The notes under the pieces are model-generated. The model saw nothing but the letters and a program-made list of their open reading frames with translations, did not search any database and had not been told where the DNA came from. From Rhizobium sp. CCGE 510 (GTDB lineage: Bacteria; Pseudomonadota; Alphaproteobacteria; Rhizobiales; Rhizobiaceae): a DNA stretch of 64,000 bases. Positions 53,722 through 62,504 of the stretch are shown here, in pieces; the stretch's first letter is position 1, and every line of letters starts with the position of its first letter. Position numbers and translations under genes: made by a program. The stretch lies in NCBI RefSeq assembly GCF_000292525.1, contig NZ_AEYF01000037.1:1-64000 (forward strand). Direction: 5' to 3'.

Positions 53722-53757
53722 TTACGACTGACGATTTTTGAATTTCGTCAGTCGTAA
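53722..53757. promoter_or_regulatory. Operator palindrome with 13-bp arms
   Basis: TTACGACTGACGA and TCGTCAGTCGTAA are perfectly complementary arms separated by 10 nt. The size and the position just before the TetR start codon fit a dimer-of-dimers TetR site. Recognised by eye. Confidence 0.8.
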
Positions 53758-53878
53758 AATATCATGCGTCATTTGTCAACAGTCAGCACAGCGCCCAGGC
53801 GAGATGCCGCCGATGCGCGTTCATTTGTAGATGTGGGATTTTTCCGAAGCGATCGAACGCTATTGTCGAACGCTGCTG

Positions 53879-53910
53879 AAAAGTGCCGCGACGCCAAACG
53901 CGCGCGGCAC
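53879..53910 (-). terminator. Rho-independent terminator of osmC
   Basis: On the minus strand GTGCCGCG and CGCGGCAC form an 8-bp stem with a 12-nt loop, followed by TTTT, about 20 bp after the osmC stop. Confidence 0.85.
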
Positions 53911-53930
53911 CTCGTTAGCGGCAACGGAAA

Positions 53931-54362
53931 TTAGCCGAGCTTGACGTCGAGCGTGATCGGAACGGAGGCGAGCGCCTTGGAAACCGGGCAGCCGGCCTTC
54001 GCCTTATTGGCAAGTTCGGTGAAGGTCGCCTCATCGGCGCCGGGAATACGACCGGTGAGCGAAAGATGGATGGCGGTGATGGCAAAGCCGCCCTCGACGC
54101 TTTCGAGCGTCACCTTGGCGGAGGTTTCCATATACTCGGCGGTAAAACCGGCTTCGCCGAGGATCAATGAAAGCGCCATGGTGAAGCAGCCGGCATGGGC
54201 GGCACCAATCAGCTCCTCCGGGTTGGTGCCGGCAATGCCTTCGAAGCGGCTGGCAAAGCCGTAAGGATAGTCTTTCAGGGCGCCGCTCTGCGTCGAGATC
54301 AGGCCTTTGCCGTCTTTGAGGCCACCGGTCCAATGAGCCGAAGCCGTGCGATTGATCTGCAT
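53931..54362 (-). CDS. osmC: OsmC-type hydroperoxide reductase
   Basis: A 143-residue peroxiredoxin-like enzyme that reduces organic hydroperoxides. The two redox cysteines are C59 (AAHAGCFTMAL) and C125 (AKAGCPVSKAL), the same positions as in E. coli OsmC. The N-terminus (RTASAHWTGGLKDGKG) is of the OsmC rather than Ohr branch. AGGAGGA precedes the ATG. It is a single gene with its own terminator. A RIME-type palindrome lies 30 bp upstream of the start, where the promoter would be expected. Confidence 0.93.
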   Translation of the reverse strand: MQINRTASAHWTGGLKDGKGLISTQSGALKDYPYGFASRFEGIAGTNPEELIGAAHAGCFTMALSLILGEAGFTAEYMETSAKVTLESVEGGFAITAIHLSLTGRIPGADEATFTELANKAKAGCPVSKALASVPITLDVKLG

Positions 54363-54391
54363 GCCGTCCTCCTGTTTTCGATTGTGCTTTC

Positions 54392-54440
54392 AGAGCATGA
54401 TGCCGAAAAGTGTGCGCGGTTTTCGGACAACATCATGCTC
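54392..54440. repeat. RIME-type palindrome, copy 3
   Basis: AGAGCATGATG and CATCATGCTC arms with CCGAAAA/TTTTCGG inside, the same unit as 7440-7489 and 27735-27784. It is in the 5' region of osmC, unlike the other copies, which are at gene ends. Confidence 0.85.
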
Positions 54441-54573
54441 CAACTGTTTCCAGAAAGCGGCAGGGCGCCGCTCCATGCCCGCGGGAGATCAGATAGCCTT
54501 CCCGATGGCCAATATAATGCTCTATCCTGAGAAGACGACAGGCCTGTAAAAATCAGCGGGAATCGAAGCGCTT

Positions 54574-55353
54574 TCAGGCAGGATGCTGCAGCACGCTGAG
54601 ACCGCCGTCGATCGTCAGGCAGGTGGCATTCATGAAAGGGCACTCGTCTGAAATCATGAACACGGCCGCCATGGCGATCTCCTCCGGCGTCGCGATGCGC
54701 CCGCCGGGATGCAACCTCATCGTCTCAGCCTTTGCCGCCTCAGGATCTGGGAACCCGTTCCAGTAATCGATCACCTTCTGCGTCGAGACATAGCCCGGCG
54801 CCAGCGCATTCACCCGGACATTACGGCCCGCATATTCGAGACCGAGGGATTTGGTCATTCCAAGCAGCGCGTGTTTTGCCAACGGATAAGGAAATGTGTG
54901 CGGGATGATGGTGAAAGCGTGCGTCGAAGCAATATTGAGGATGACGCCGCCGCCCTGTTCGATCAGGCCAGGCAGCACCGCCTTGCAGCAGTTCCACGCA
55001 CCCTTCAGATTGATGTCGAAGCAGCGGTTCCACACTTCATCCGTCGTCTCGAGCGGTTCGGCAAAGACATTCACACCGGCATTGTTGACCAGCGCGTTCA
55101 ACTGGCCGATCTCTTCATTCGCCTGAGCGACCAATGTCGTGATCGTTCCAGAATCGGTTATATCGGCCGGCAGATAACCAAGTCGCCCACCGATGCTTTT
55201 GAGCTCTTTTACTGACTTCGCCAGCAATGCGGCGTCGCGATCGACGAGAAAGACGGCGGCATCTTCCCGCATAAAAGCCTTTGCAATCGCAAGACCGATA
55301 CCCTGCGCGGCACCTGTTATCAGGATGTTCTTACCCTGCAGGCGGCTACCCAT
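54574..55353 (-). CDS. SDR-family sugar dehydrogenase (probable galactose/arabinose 1-dehydrogenase)
   Basis: A 259-residue short-chain dehydrogenase. The cofactor motif is TGAAQGIG (residues about 13-20), NNAGV is present, catalytic Ser is in NIASTHA and the active pair is YPLAK. It begins one base after the stop of the aldose epimerase gene, with GGAG overlapping that gene. In a cluster with an AraFGH-like transporter and galactonate dehydratase, the likely job is oxidation of D-galactose (or L-arabinose) to the lactone. That substrate is inference from context. Confidence 0.82.
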   Translation of the reverse strand: MGSRLQGKNILITGAAQGIGLAIAKAFMREDAAVFLVDRDAALLAKSVKELKSIGGRLGYLPADITDSGTITTLVAQANEEIGQLNALVNNAGVNVFAEPLETTDEVWNRCFDINLKGAWNCCKAVLPGLIEQGGGVILNIASTHAFTIIPHTFPYPLAKHALLGMTKSLGLEYAGRNVRVNALAPGYVSTQKVIDYWNGFPDPEAAKAETMRLHPGGRIATPEEIAMAAVFMISDECPFMNATCLTIDGGLSVLQHPA

Positions 55354-56244
55354 CTATCTCCCCTCCGATTGAACCGGCAGCCCCGACATCAGGATCGTTA
55401 CCTTGCCGGCAAGAACTTCCCCGGGCGCAAGCGGCGTCAGCCCGCCCAAATCAGGCAGGTGGTGGCCGTTCGGCAGATGGCTCATCGGCTCGAGGCAGAA
55501 GAAGTCGCTCCGGTCGACCGGCATATAGAGCATGAAGCGATCGAGCGCGCCGTCGGCTTCCAGCGCCGCCTGGATTCCAAGTTCCGGCCAGACGATTGCC
55601 GCCTGCCCATTCCAACCCTCGAAGGCATTGTTCATCCATCTTTGCGGCAACAGCTTTTCAGATCTGAAATCGAAATAGTCAGGCACCGGGCCGGGCCTCT
55701 CAGGGAGATGATCCGGCCGCTCGTTCCAATAGCGATCGGCCGCAATCGTCAGTCGCGTTTTTGGCGTCCGTACGAAAAAGGGATGTTGACCAAGCCCGAA
55801 GGGGAGAGCCGCTTCGCCGCGGTTTTCGACGGAAAGCGTCAGCACCAGTACATCGCCGGCGAGACGGATTTCCTGCCGGGTAAGATAGGCATAGGGTGAA
55901 ACGCTGTCGGCGCCGCGGGAAAAGGAAAACTGCGCATTCTCCGGGCCGGCGTCTTCAAGCTGCCAGAGGCTGAGCCAGCCGTCGCCATGCCGATAGAGCG
56001 GATCTGAGGTATTCGGCTGGAAGGCATAGTCACGTCCGGCAAAAGACATGCTGTTGCCTTCGACGCGATTGCCGAACGGCACCATTGCAAAATTCGCCAT
56101 CGCTCCGTCAAGCCCGCCGGCGGCCACGAGAAAGGGGATGCCGCGAAACGTCGCGGCGGTGACCGCGGCACCCCGGGGGCTGACCCGGACGGCGAGATCG
56201 CCGTGCCTCAGTTCGATGTCGCTCACGGCCTGTCCTTCACTCAT
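55354..56244 (-). CDS. Aldose 1-epimerase family protein
   Basis: A 296-residue galactose mutarotase-like protein. Conserved residues appear in MVPFGNRVEGN, YRHGDGWLS (His) and FGLGQHPFFV (His), with a C-terminal Glu in FCLEPMSH. It would interconvert anomers before the dehydrogenase step. Its ATG overlaps the araH stop by 4 bp (ATGA) and it is directly followed by the SDR gene, giving a tight operon. Confidence 0.88.
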   Translation of the reverse strand: MSEGQAVSDIELRHGDLAVRVSPRGAAVTAATFRGIPFLVAAGGLDGAMANFAMVPFGNRVEGNSMSFAGRDYAFQPNTSDPLYRHGDGWLSLWQLEDAGPENAQFSFSRGADSVSPYAYLTRQEIRLAGDVLVLTLSVENRGEAALPFGLGQHPFFVRTPKTRLTIAADRYWNERPDHLPERPGPVPDYFDFRSEKLLPQRWMNNAFEGWNGQAAIVWPELGIQAALEADGALDRFMLYMPVDRSDFFCLEPMSHLPNGHHLPDLGGLTPLAPGEVLAGKVTILMSGLPVQSEGR

Positions 56245-57191
56245 CCGCGCCGTCCAGCAGCCGAAGATCTCAAATTGTCGAGCAGCACCGCGATCAGCAG
56301 GATCAGCCCGCGCACGACATACTGATAGAATGCCTGGATATTCAGGAGATTCATAACGTTTTCGGCAATGCCCATGATCAGCACGCCGACAATGACCCCG
56401 CTCATGGCCGCCCGTCCGCCGGCTAGCGAAACGCCGCCGAGAACACAGGCCGAGATCACCGAAAGTTCAAGTCCCGTCGCCGCATTCGGCTGGCCGGAGG
56501 TGATGCGCGAGGCAAGCAGGATGCCGGCAATGCCGCAGACGAGCCCCTGCAGCGCAAAGATCCAGATGCGCATGTTGACGACATTGACGCCGGCAAGCCG
56601 CGAGGCCTCGGGGTTGCCGCCGATCGCCAGCGTGTTCTTGCCGAAGACGGTGCGATTGAGCACGAAACCGAAGACCAGAAAAAGGATCAGCATGATCCAG
56701 ATCGGCGTCGGCACTGTCAGGAAGCGCGATAGGGCAAGCTGATAGAAGGCAGGATCGTTGATGCCGACGGCGCGGCCGTCCGAGGCGATCAGCGCCAGCC
56801 CGCGCACGATCTGCATGGTCGCCAGCGTGGTGATCAGCGCATTGATGCGAAAGCGGGCGATGACGATGCCGTTGACCAAGCCGACGACGGCGCCGCACAG
56901 CAGAGCGGCGAGCAACCCGAGAGGGATGGAGCCCGTGGCGTTCGAGACCATCACGGCGATCATGCCGGAGAAGGCGACGATCGACCCGACCGAAAGATCG
57001 AAATCGCGCGACGCCAGGCAGAACATCATCGTGCAGGCGACAATGCCGATCGTGACAACCGACTGCAGCAGCCCCAGCATGTTTCGCTCGGTCAGGAAGT
57101 TCGGAACGAAGAGCGAGACGATGACAAAGGCGGCAGCGAAAATCACCACCAGCCCCTGCTCACCGAGAAGAATTTTTTTCAACGAATTCAT
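56241..57191 (-). CDS. araH: Sugar ABC transporter permease, AraH-like
   Basis: A 316-residue permease of the ribose/arabinose/xylose (BPD_transp_2) type with eight to ten helices. It has ASRDFDLSVGSIVAFSGM and GNPEASRLAGVNV, typical of this class. The ATG at 57191 is used and upstream frame to 57311 is shadow of araG. It forms the channel for AraF/AraG. Confidence 0.9.
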   Translation of the reverse strand: MNSLKKILLGEQGLVVIFAAAFVIVSLFVPNFLTERNMLGLLQSVVTIGIVACTMMFCLASRDFDLSVGSIVAFSGMIAVMVSNATGSIPLGLLAALLCGAVVGLVNGIVIARFRINALITTLATMQIVRGLALIASDGRAVGINDPAFYQLALSRFLTVPTPIWIMLILFLVFGFVLNRTVFGKNTLAIGGNPEASRLAGVNVVNMRIWIFALQGLVCGIAGILLASRITSGQPNAATGLELSVISACVLGGVSLAGGRAAMSGVIVGVLIMGIAENVMNLLNIQAFYQYVVRGLILLIAVLLDNLRSSAAGRRG

Positions 57192-57208
57192 TATCCGTAT
57201 TCCTGGTC

Positions 57209-58714
57209 CTAAATGATGCCCGCCGCATTCTTGTCCGGAAGTGCAGCCGTCAGAATGGCACGCTCGTCGAAATCCTGACGGGCAATATTGGCCGCCACCC
57301 TGCCCTGGCACATCACCATGATGCGATCGGAAATGCCCATGACTTCAGGCAGCTCGCTTGAGATCACCACGATCGCCATGCCGCCGGCCGCAAGCTCGTA
57401 AAGGATGTCGTAGATTTCCGATTTCGCCCCGACATCGATGCCGCGCGTCGGTTCGTCGATGACGAGGACCTTGATCCCCTGCTCGGACAGCCAGCGCCCG
57501 AGAATGACCTTCTGCTGATTGCCGCCGGAGAGATTGATGATGTCCTGCTTGCGCGACGGCGTTCGTACCCTAAGTCGGGCAATGAACCGATCCGCCAGCG
57601 CCCCCTCTCGTCTCGGGCTCAGAATTCCGAAGGGCGAGAAATGCCGACGCGACGAAATCGCGATATTCTCTTCGATCGATCGCCCCTGGACGATGCCGTC
57701 GAACTTGCGGTCCTCGGGGCAGAGCACCATGCCGGCGTTGATCGCCGCCTTCGGATTGTTCGGTGAAACCGCAATCCCATCGATCGCGACCTGACCCTGA
57801 TGTCTGGTATCGGCACCGTAAAGCAGCCGCGCCATCTCACTGCGGCCGGCGCCGATCAGACCGAAGAACCCAAGAATCTCGCCCTGGCGGACTGAGAAAC
57901 TGATCGGGTTGCGCAGCCTCGGCCCCGACAGGCCCTTGACCTCGAGCCTGATGTCGCCGAGCGGACGTTCGCGCCATCCCCAGACATTGCTAATCTCGCG
58001 TCCGACCATTTCCGAGATGATCTGCTCCCGCGTCGTTTCGGCGATATCGGGATGGTGGGCGGCAATCTTGCCGTCGCGCAGCACCGTCAGGCTGTCGCAG
58101 AGCCTGAAAATCTCGTCGAGACGATGCGAGACGTAGAGAATGACCGTTCCCTTCGCCTTCAGCCTATCGATAAGCGAAAACAGGATTTCGCTCTCGCGCG
58201 AGGAAAGCGACGAGGTCGGCTCATCAAGCGCGATCACCCGTGCTTCGAGCATGACGGCCTTGGCGATCTCGACCATCTGTCGGGCGCCGATCGATAGCGA
58301 GGCGACCTTGGCCGACGGATTGACATCGATGCCGATCTCCTCGAGCTTCGATCGCACCGTCTCGATCAGCGTCTTCGAATGGATGACCCCGCCCTTGGCC
58401 GGAAAGCGCCCGAGCCAGAGATTTTCGGCGACCGTCAACTCCGCAACGAGCTGCAGTTCCTGATGGATGACGATGACGCCGGCATGGAAAGCGTCGCGAA
58501 CGGAGCCGTACTTCTGCTCCTCCGCCCCGATCAGAATGCAGCCGTCATCGGCGGACTGATCGCCGGATAGGACGCGGATCAGCGTCGATTTGCCGGCACC
58601 GTTTTCTCCCATCAGTCCGTGAACGGCGCCCTTCTCGACAGAGAAGGAAACATTCGCCAGCGCCTGCACGCCGGGATAACCCTTGGAGATATTGTTGAAT
58701 TCGAGGAAAGCCAT
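57209..58714 (-). CDS. araG: Sugar ABC transporter ATP-binding protein, AraG-like
   Basis: A 501-residue ATPase with two nucleotide-binding domains, as in AraG/RbsA/MglA. The first has Walker A GENGAGKST and signature LSIGARQMVEIAKA. The second has the usual degenerate Walker A (GLIGAGRSE) and signature LSGGNQQKVILGRWL with Walker B VLVIDEPTRGID. It follows araF by 66 bp and precedes araH by 17 bp. Confidence 0.92.
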   Translation of the reverse strand: MAFLEFNNISKGYPGVQALANVSFSVEKGAVHGLMGENGAGKSTLIRVLSGDQSADDGCILIGAEEQKYGSVRDAFHAGVIVIHQELQLVAELTVAENLWLGRFPAKGGVIHSKTLIETVRSKLEEIGIDVNPSAKVASLSIGARQMVEIAKAVMLEARVIALDEPTSSLSSRESEILFSLIDRLKAKGTVILYVSHRLDEIFRLCDSLTVLRDGKIAAHHPDIAETTREQIISEMVGREISNVWGWRERPLGDIRLEVKGLSGPRLRNPISFSVRQGEILGFFGLIGAGRSEMARLLYGADTRHQGQVAIDGIAVSPNNPKAAINAGMVLCPEDRKFDGIVQGRSIEENIAISSRRHFSPFGILSPRREGALADRFIARLRVRTPSRKQDIINLSGGNQQKVILGRWLSEQGIKVLVIDEPTRGIDVGAKSEIYDILYELAAGGMAIVVISSELPEVMGISDRIMVMCQGRVAANIARQDFDERAILTAALPDKNAAGII

Positions 58715-58780
58715 CGCCGCTCCGCCGAGAAGGATCCGACGGCGCGCTGAGCGGCCGCCGGAAATATCATCCTGGGATGA

Positions 58781-59764
58781 TCACTCGATGCCAAGATCCT
58801 TGCGGACCGTTTCGTAATCGCTGCGCAGCGCCAGCGAACCAGAGGTCAGCGTCAGCTTTGCCGGCTCCTTGTCGTTCGCGATCCAGTCGTACATATTCAG
58901 CGCCGTCTCGTAACCGTGACGCTTCGGCGAGATGATGACCGTGCCGAAAAAGCCCGTGGCCGCCGGCTTCTTGAACTCGTTGATCGCCGATTCCGCACCG
59001 CCGATACCGACGCCGATAACGTTGGCCGCCGGAATACCGACCGATTCAGAAGCGCGGACGGCGCCGAGGACGGCTTCGTCGTTGAGACCGAAGGCAACCC
59101 AATATTTCACCTCGGCATGTTTGTTCAGAACGGTGGTCGCCGCATTAAGCGCCGCTTCGGTGTCCGTCTTCGCCTGCGGCGCGTCATAGATGTTCTCAGC
59201 CGGGAAACCGGCCGACTTCAGCACCGCGATCGCGCCATCGACGCGGTCGACGGCAGTCGGCAGTTGGTCGTAGGAGACCCGGACGGCGCCGACATTCTTC
59301 ATGTCCCAGCCGCGCTTCTTGATCTCGTCGACGATCGCCTGGCCAACGGTTTCGCCGATTTTCGTAGCGGAGATGCCCATATGCGGCACGTCTTCCAGCG
59401 GCTTGCCGTCGGCGCTGACGAGACGGTCGTCCACCGTCATCAGCTTCAACTGGTTGGCTTCGGCTTTGGCGACGATGCCGGGGCCGAGCTTGACGTCCGG
59501 CGTGCAGATAATGAAGCCCTGCGCACCTTGGGCGCCGAGATTGTCGATCGCCGACTGGACCTTCTCGCCATCTTCGGCGCCGATCTTGACGACGGTGAAG
59601 CCTTTTTCTTTGGCGGCCTGGTCGGCGAATTTCCATTCGTCCTGGAACCACGGCTCTTCGGGCTGCTTGACGATGAACCCTATCTTGACGTCTGCCGAAA
59701 ATGCCGAGCCGGCGGCCAGAATGGCGAAAGTGCCAGCCAGGATGGCTGCTTTGAACGAGCGCAT
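58781..59764 (-). CDS. araF: Periplasmic sugar-binding protein, AraF-like
   Basis: A 327-residue binding protein. The signal peptide covers residues 1-23 (LAGTFAILAAGSAFS). The mature start KIGFIVKQPEEPWFQDEWKF and the stretches GFIICTPDVKLGPGIVAKAE and HMGISATKIGETVGQ closely resemble E. coli AraF, which binds L-arabinose and D-galactose. GGGAGAG precedes the ATG. It is the first gene of the araFGH-epimerase-SDR operon. The shared palindrome at 59831-59867 lies 70 bp upstream. Confidence 0.92.
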   Translation of the reverse strand: MRSFKAAILAGTFAILAAGSAFSADVKIGFIVKQPEEPWFQDEWKFADQAAKEKGFTVVKIGAEDGEKVQSAIDNLGAQGAQGFIICTPDVKLGPGIVAKAEANQLKLMTVDDRLVSADGKPLEDVPHMGISATKIGETVGQAIVDEIKKRGWDMKNVGAVRVSYDQLPTAVDRVDGAIAVLKSAGFPAENIYDAPQAKTDTEAALNAATTVLNKHAEVKYWVAFGLNDEAVLGAVRASESVGIPAANVIGVGIGGAESAINEFKKPAATGFFGTVIISPKRHGYETALNMYDWIANDKEPAKLTLTSGSLALRSDYETVRKDLGIE

Positions 59765-59830
59765 TTCTCTCTCCCTGAACTCTTAAAACCGAGCAACTGC
59801 CTCCCAGGCAGCGTCCAATGAATTATGACA

Positions 59831-59867
59831 AATCATCATACCAGTCAATTGCCAATGTATGATGATT
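59831..59867. promoter_or_regulatory. Operator between araF and the GntR gene
   Basis: AATCATCATAC and GTATGATGATT are perfect 11-bp arms with a 15-nt spacer, in the 210-bp divergent region. Inner ATCAT/ATGAT half-sites resemble operators of FadR-type GntR regulators. The same protein could control both directions. Recognised by eye. Confidence 0.75.
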
Positions 59868-59974
59868 GTAATAATAGGATTGTCGACGAGAGCCTGGGAG
59901 GAGCGTCGCAAAGCCTACCGAATTCGGATAATGAGGTTCGATTGCCTGGCGACGACATAGAGCGGAGAGGTGAG

Positions 59975-60730
59975 TTGGAAACAATCGAGCGACAGGGCGA
60001 GGCAGAAGGCCCCGGCATTGAGAAGCGCCCGCGCGTCCGCCGCAACGTCACGGCGGCAATCGCCCAGGATATATGTGCAGACCGCTATCCCTCCGGCTCG
60101 CCGCTGCCCCGCGAGAACGACCTCTGCGAACTCTACGGCGTCAGCCGCACTGTCATTCGCGAATCGCTGAAAGTGCTGGAATCGAAAGGCCTCGTCCGCG
60201 GCAAACCGCGGGTCGGAACCACCGTCTGCGACAAGGACGACTGGAATATCCTGGACGCCGACGTGCTGGAATGGATGGGACCCTACATCAAGGATTTCGA
60301 CCTGCTTGGCTGCATTCTCGAAGCCCGCCGCACCATCGAGCCGGCAGCAGCCGAATATGCCGCCGAGCGCGCCAGCGCCCAGGAGATCGCCGATCTCGAC
60401 AATGCCTGGCGGCAGATGCGCGACAGCGCCCATGACCCGGAAGGTTTCACCGACGCCGACGTCATGTTCCACACGGTGCTGCTCACCGCCAGTCACAACC
60501 AGGTCTTCCGCCGCCTGTCGAGCGCCATCCATGCGGCGCTGAAATATGCGCTACATGCCTCCAACATCGGCGTCGAGAATCGCGAGGATGCGGTGCTCGT
60601 TCACGGCCAGTTGGTCGAGGCCCTGCGCATGCGCGACAAGGCTGGCGCCCGCGACTGCGCCAACCGCATGCTCGATCTTGCTGTGCGCGACCTTGCCGCC
60701 GCCGAAAAGGCGATCGGCAGAACGAAATGA
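59975..60730 (+). CDS. GntR/FadR-family regulator of the galactose module (DgoR-like)
   Basis: A 251-residue regulator. The winged helix is near residues 22-85 ([34 protein letters not shown] pattern), and an FCD ligand domain (about 105-235) with [18 protein letters not shown] follows. The frame is open from 59825 with ATGs at 59825 and 59855, but these lie inside or before the palindromic operator. The TTG at 59975 has GGAG upstream and gives a normal-length FadR protein, so it is preferred. It precedes dgoD by 64 bp and is divergent from araF. A D-galactonate-type ligand is likely by analogy with DgoR. Confidence 0.85.
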   Translation: METIERQGEAEGPGIEKRPRVRRNVTAAIAQDICADRYPSGSPLPRENDLCELYGVSRTVIRESLKVLESKGLVRGKPRVGTTVCDKDDWNILDADVLEWMGPYIKDFDLLGCILEARRTIEPAAAEYAAERASAQEIADLDNAWRQMRDSAHDPEGFTDADVMFHTVLLTASHNQVFRRLSSAIHAALKYALHASNIGVENREDAVLVHGQLVEALRMRDKAGARDCANRMLDLAVRDLAAAEKAIGRTK

Positions 60731-60794
60731 TGGATCATCGGAAATCTGCGGAAGTGCCGCTGAGCGCAAACCTAAGAAGAGACTGAAGAACGCG

Positions 60795-61943
60795 ATGAAG
60801 ATCACCAAACTCACCACCTATATCGTTCCGCCGCGCTGGCTGTTTTTGAAGGTCGAGACCGACGAAGGCATCGTCGGCTGGGGTGAACCGGTCGTCGAAG
60901 GCCGCGCGCTCACCGTTCAAGCTGCTGTCCACGAATTGGAAGATTATCTGATCGGCAAGGACCCCTTTCTGATCGAGGACCACTGGACTGTGATGTATCG
61001 CGGCGGCTTCTATCGCGGCGGCGCTGTCCATATGAGCGCGATCTCGGGCATCGACCAGGCGCTGTGGGATATCAAGGGCAAGGCACTCGGCCAGCCGATC
61101 CATTCCCTGCTCGGCGGCCAGCTGCGCGACCGCATCAAGGTCTATTCCTGGATTGGCGGCGACCGTCCCGCCGATGTCGCCAACAATGCCAGGGAGGTGG
61201 TCGCCCGCGGCTTCAAGGCGATCAAGCTCAATGGCTGCGAAGAAATGCAGATCGTCGACACCAACGAGAAGGTGGAAAAGGCGGTCGAAACCATCGCCGC
61301 CATTCGCGAGGCGATCGGCCCGCATATCGGCATCGGCGTCGATTTCCATGGCCGCGTGCACAAGCCGATGGCCAAGGTTCTCGCCAAGGAACTCGATCCC
61401 TACAAGCTGATGTTTATCGAGGAGCCGGTGCTCTCCGAAAACAAGGAAGCCCTGCGCGATATCGTCAACCACACCTCGACACCGATCGCGCTCGGCGAAC
61501 GGCTCTTTTCACGCTGGGATTTCAAGCAAGTCCTTTCCGACGGCTATGTCGATATCATCCAGCCGGACCTTTCGCATGCTGGCGGCATTACCGAATGCCG
61601 CAAGATCGCGGCGATGGCCGAAGCCTATGACGTGGCGCTGGCGCCGCATTGCCCGCTGGGACCGATCGCGCTTGCCGCCTGCCTGCAGGTCGATGCCGTC
61701 AGCTATAATGCCTTCATCCAGGAACAGAGCCTCGGCATCCACTACAATAAGGGCAACGACATCCTCGACTACATCTCCAACAAGGAGGTGTTCCACTATG
61801 CCGATGGTTTCGTCTCGATCCCTCAAGGCCCCGGTCTCGGCATCGAGGTCGACGAGGCCTATGTCATCGAGCGGGCCAAGGAGGGTCATCGCTGGCGCAA
61901 CCCGATCTGGCGCCATGCCGATGGCAGCTTCGCCGAGTGGTGA
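60795..61943 (+). CDS. dgoD: D-galactonate dehydratase
   Basis: A 382-residue enolase-superfamily enzyme, the same length as E. coli DgoD and closely similar throughout. Metal ligands are D183, E209 and E235; catalytic bases are H185 (DFHGR) and H285 (APHCPLGP). It converts D-galactonate to 2-keto-3-deoxygalactonate. The GntR gene lies just upstream on the same strand; a terminator follows. The kinase and aldolase (DgoK, DgoA) needed to finish the pathway are not in the window. Confidence 0.95.
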   Translation: MKITKLTTYIVPPRWLFLKVETDEGIVGWGEPVVEGRALTVQAAVHELEDYLIGKDPFLIEDHWTVMYRGGFYRGGAVHMSAISGIDQALWDIKGKALGQPIHSLLGGQLRDRIKVYSWIGGDRPADVANNAREVVARGFKAIKLNGCEEMQIVDTNEKVEKAVETIAAIREAIGPHIGIGVDFHGRVHKPMAKVLAKELDPYKLMFIEEPVLSENKEALRDIVNHTSTPIALGERLFSRWDFKQVLSDGYVDIIQPDLSHAGGITECRKIAAMAEAYDVALAPHCPLGPIALAACLQVDAVSYNAFIQEQSLGIHYNKGNDILDYISNKEVFHYADGFVSIPQGPGLGIEVDEAYVIERAKEGHRWRNPIWRHADGSFAEW

Positions 61944-61954
61944 GAGAAATAATG

Positions 61955-61977
61955 GGGTCGCGCAAGCGGCCCTTTTT
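61955..61977 (+). terminator. Rho-independent terminator of dgoD
   Basis: GGGTCGC, GCAA loop, GCGGCCC (one G-U pair), then TTTTT, 12 bp after the dgoD stop. Confidence 0.8.
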
Positions 61978-62042
61978 CATTCGCCGTGTCGGATATCGCG
62001 CGTCTCATCCGTCATAGTGGAAATTCAAACGGGAGATTTCAG

Positions 62043-62438
62043 ATGGCCAGAGCAATCGCAATCATTGTCGCGCGCATCATTTTCAGTTTCATCTTCTTTA
62101 TGGCCGCCGGCTTCAAGTTCGCCGATATGGGCGCGACGGCGAGTTACATCACCGCTGCCGGTTTTCCGATGGCGACATTACTTGCCTGGGTGGCGGCCTT
62201 TCTCGAGATCGCCCTGGCGCTCGCTTTCATATCGGGAGCCTTCTTCACCGAGGCCAGCCTGCTGGCGGGCCTCTACGTGATCTTTCTTGCCTTCGCTTTC
62301 CACGGTCCATCCCATTGGCAGCAGAACCAGGCCGAGTTCGGCTTCTTCGTCGATCACTTCACCTTCCTTGCCGGACTGCTCTTTGCCGCCGTCCATGGGC
62401 CGGAGAGGTGGGCAATCCGGCACAGCCTTCTCAGATAG
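62043..62438 (+). CDS. DoxX-family membrane protein
   Basis: A 131-residue four-helix DoxX-like protein (ARIIFSFIFFMAAGFKFADM, FLEIALALAFISGAF, HFTFLAGLLFAAVHGPERW). GGGAG lies 8 nt before the ATG at 62043. It precedes an SDR gene by 66 bp and may be cotranscribed. It is the second DoxX protein in the window. Function unknown. Confidence 0.85.
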   Translation: MARAIAIIVARIIFSFIFFMAAGFKFADMGATASYITAAGFPMATLLAWVAAFLEIALALAFISGAFFTEASLLAGLYVIFLAFAFHGPSHWQQNQAEFGFFVDHFTFLAGLLFAAVHGPERWAIRHSLLR

Positions 62439-62504
62439 CTCCCTTCGGAACCAACTGCGGTGCCGAACATTGGCTTACCGTCAAACGGCAAGGAGAGCCC
62501 ACCC

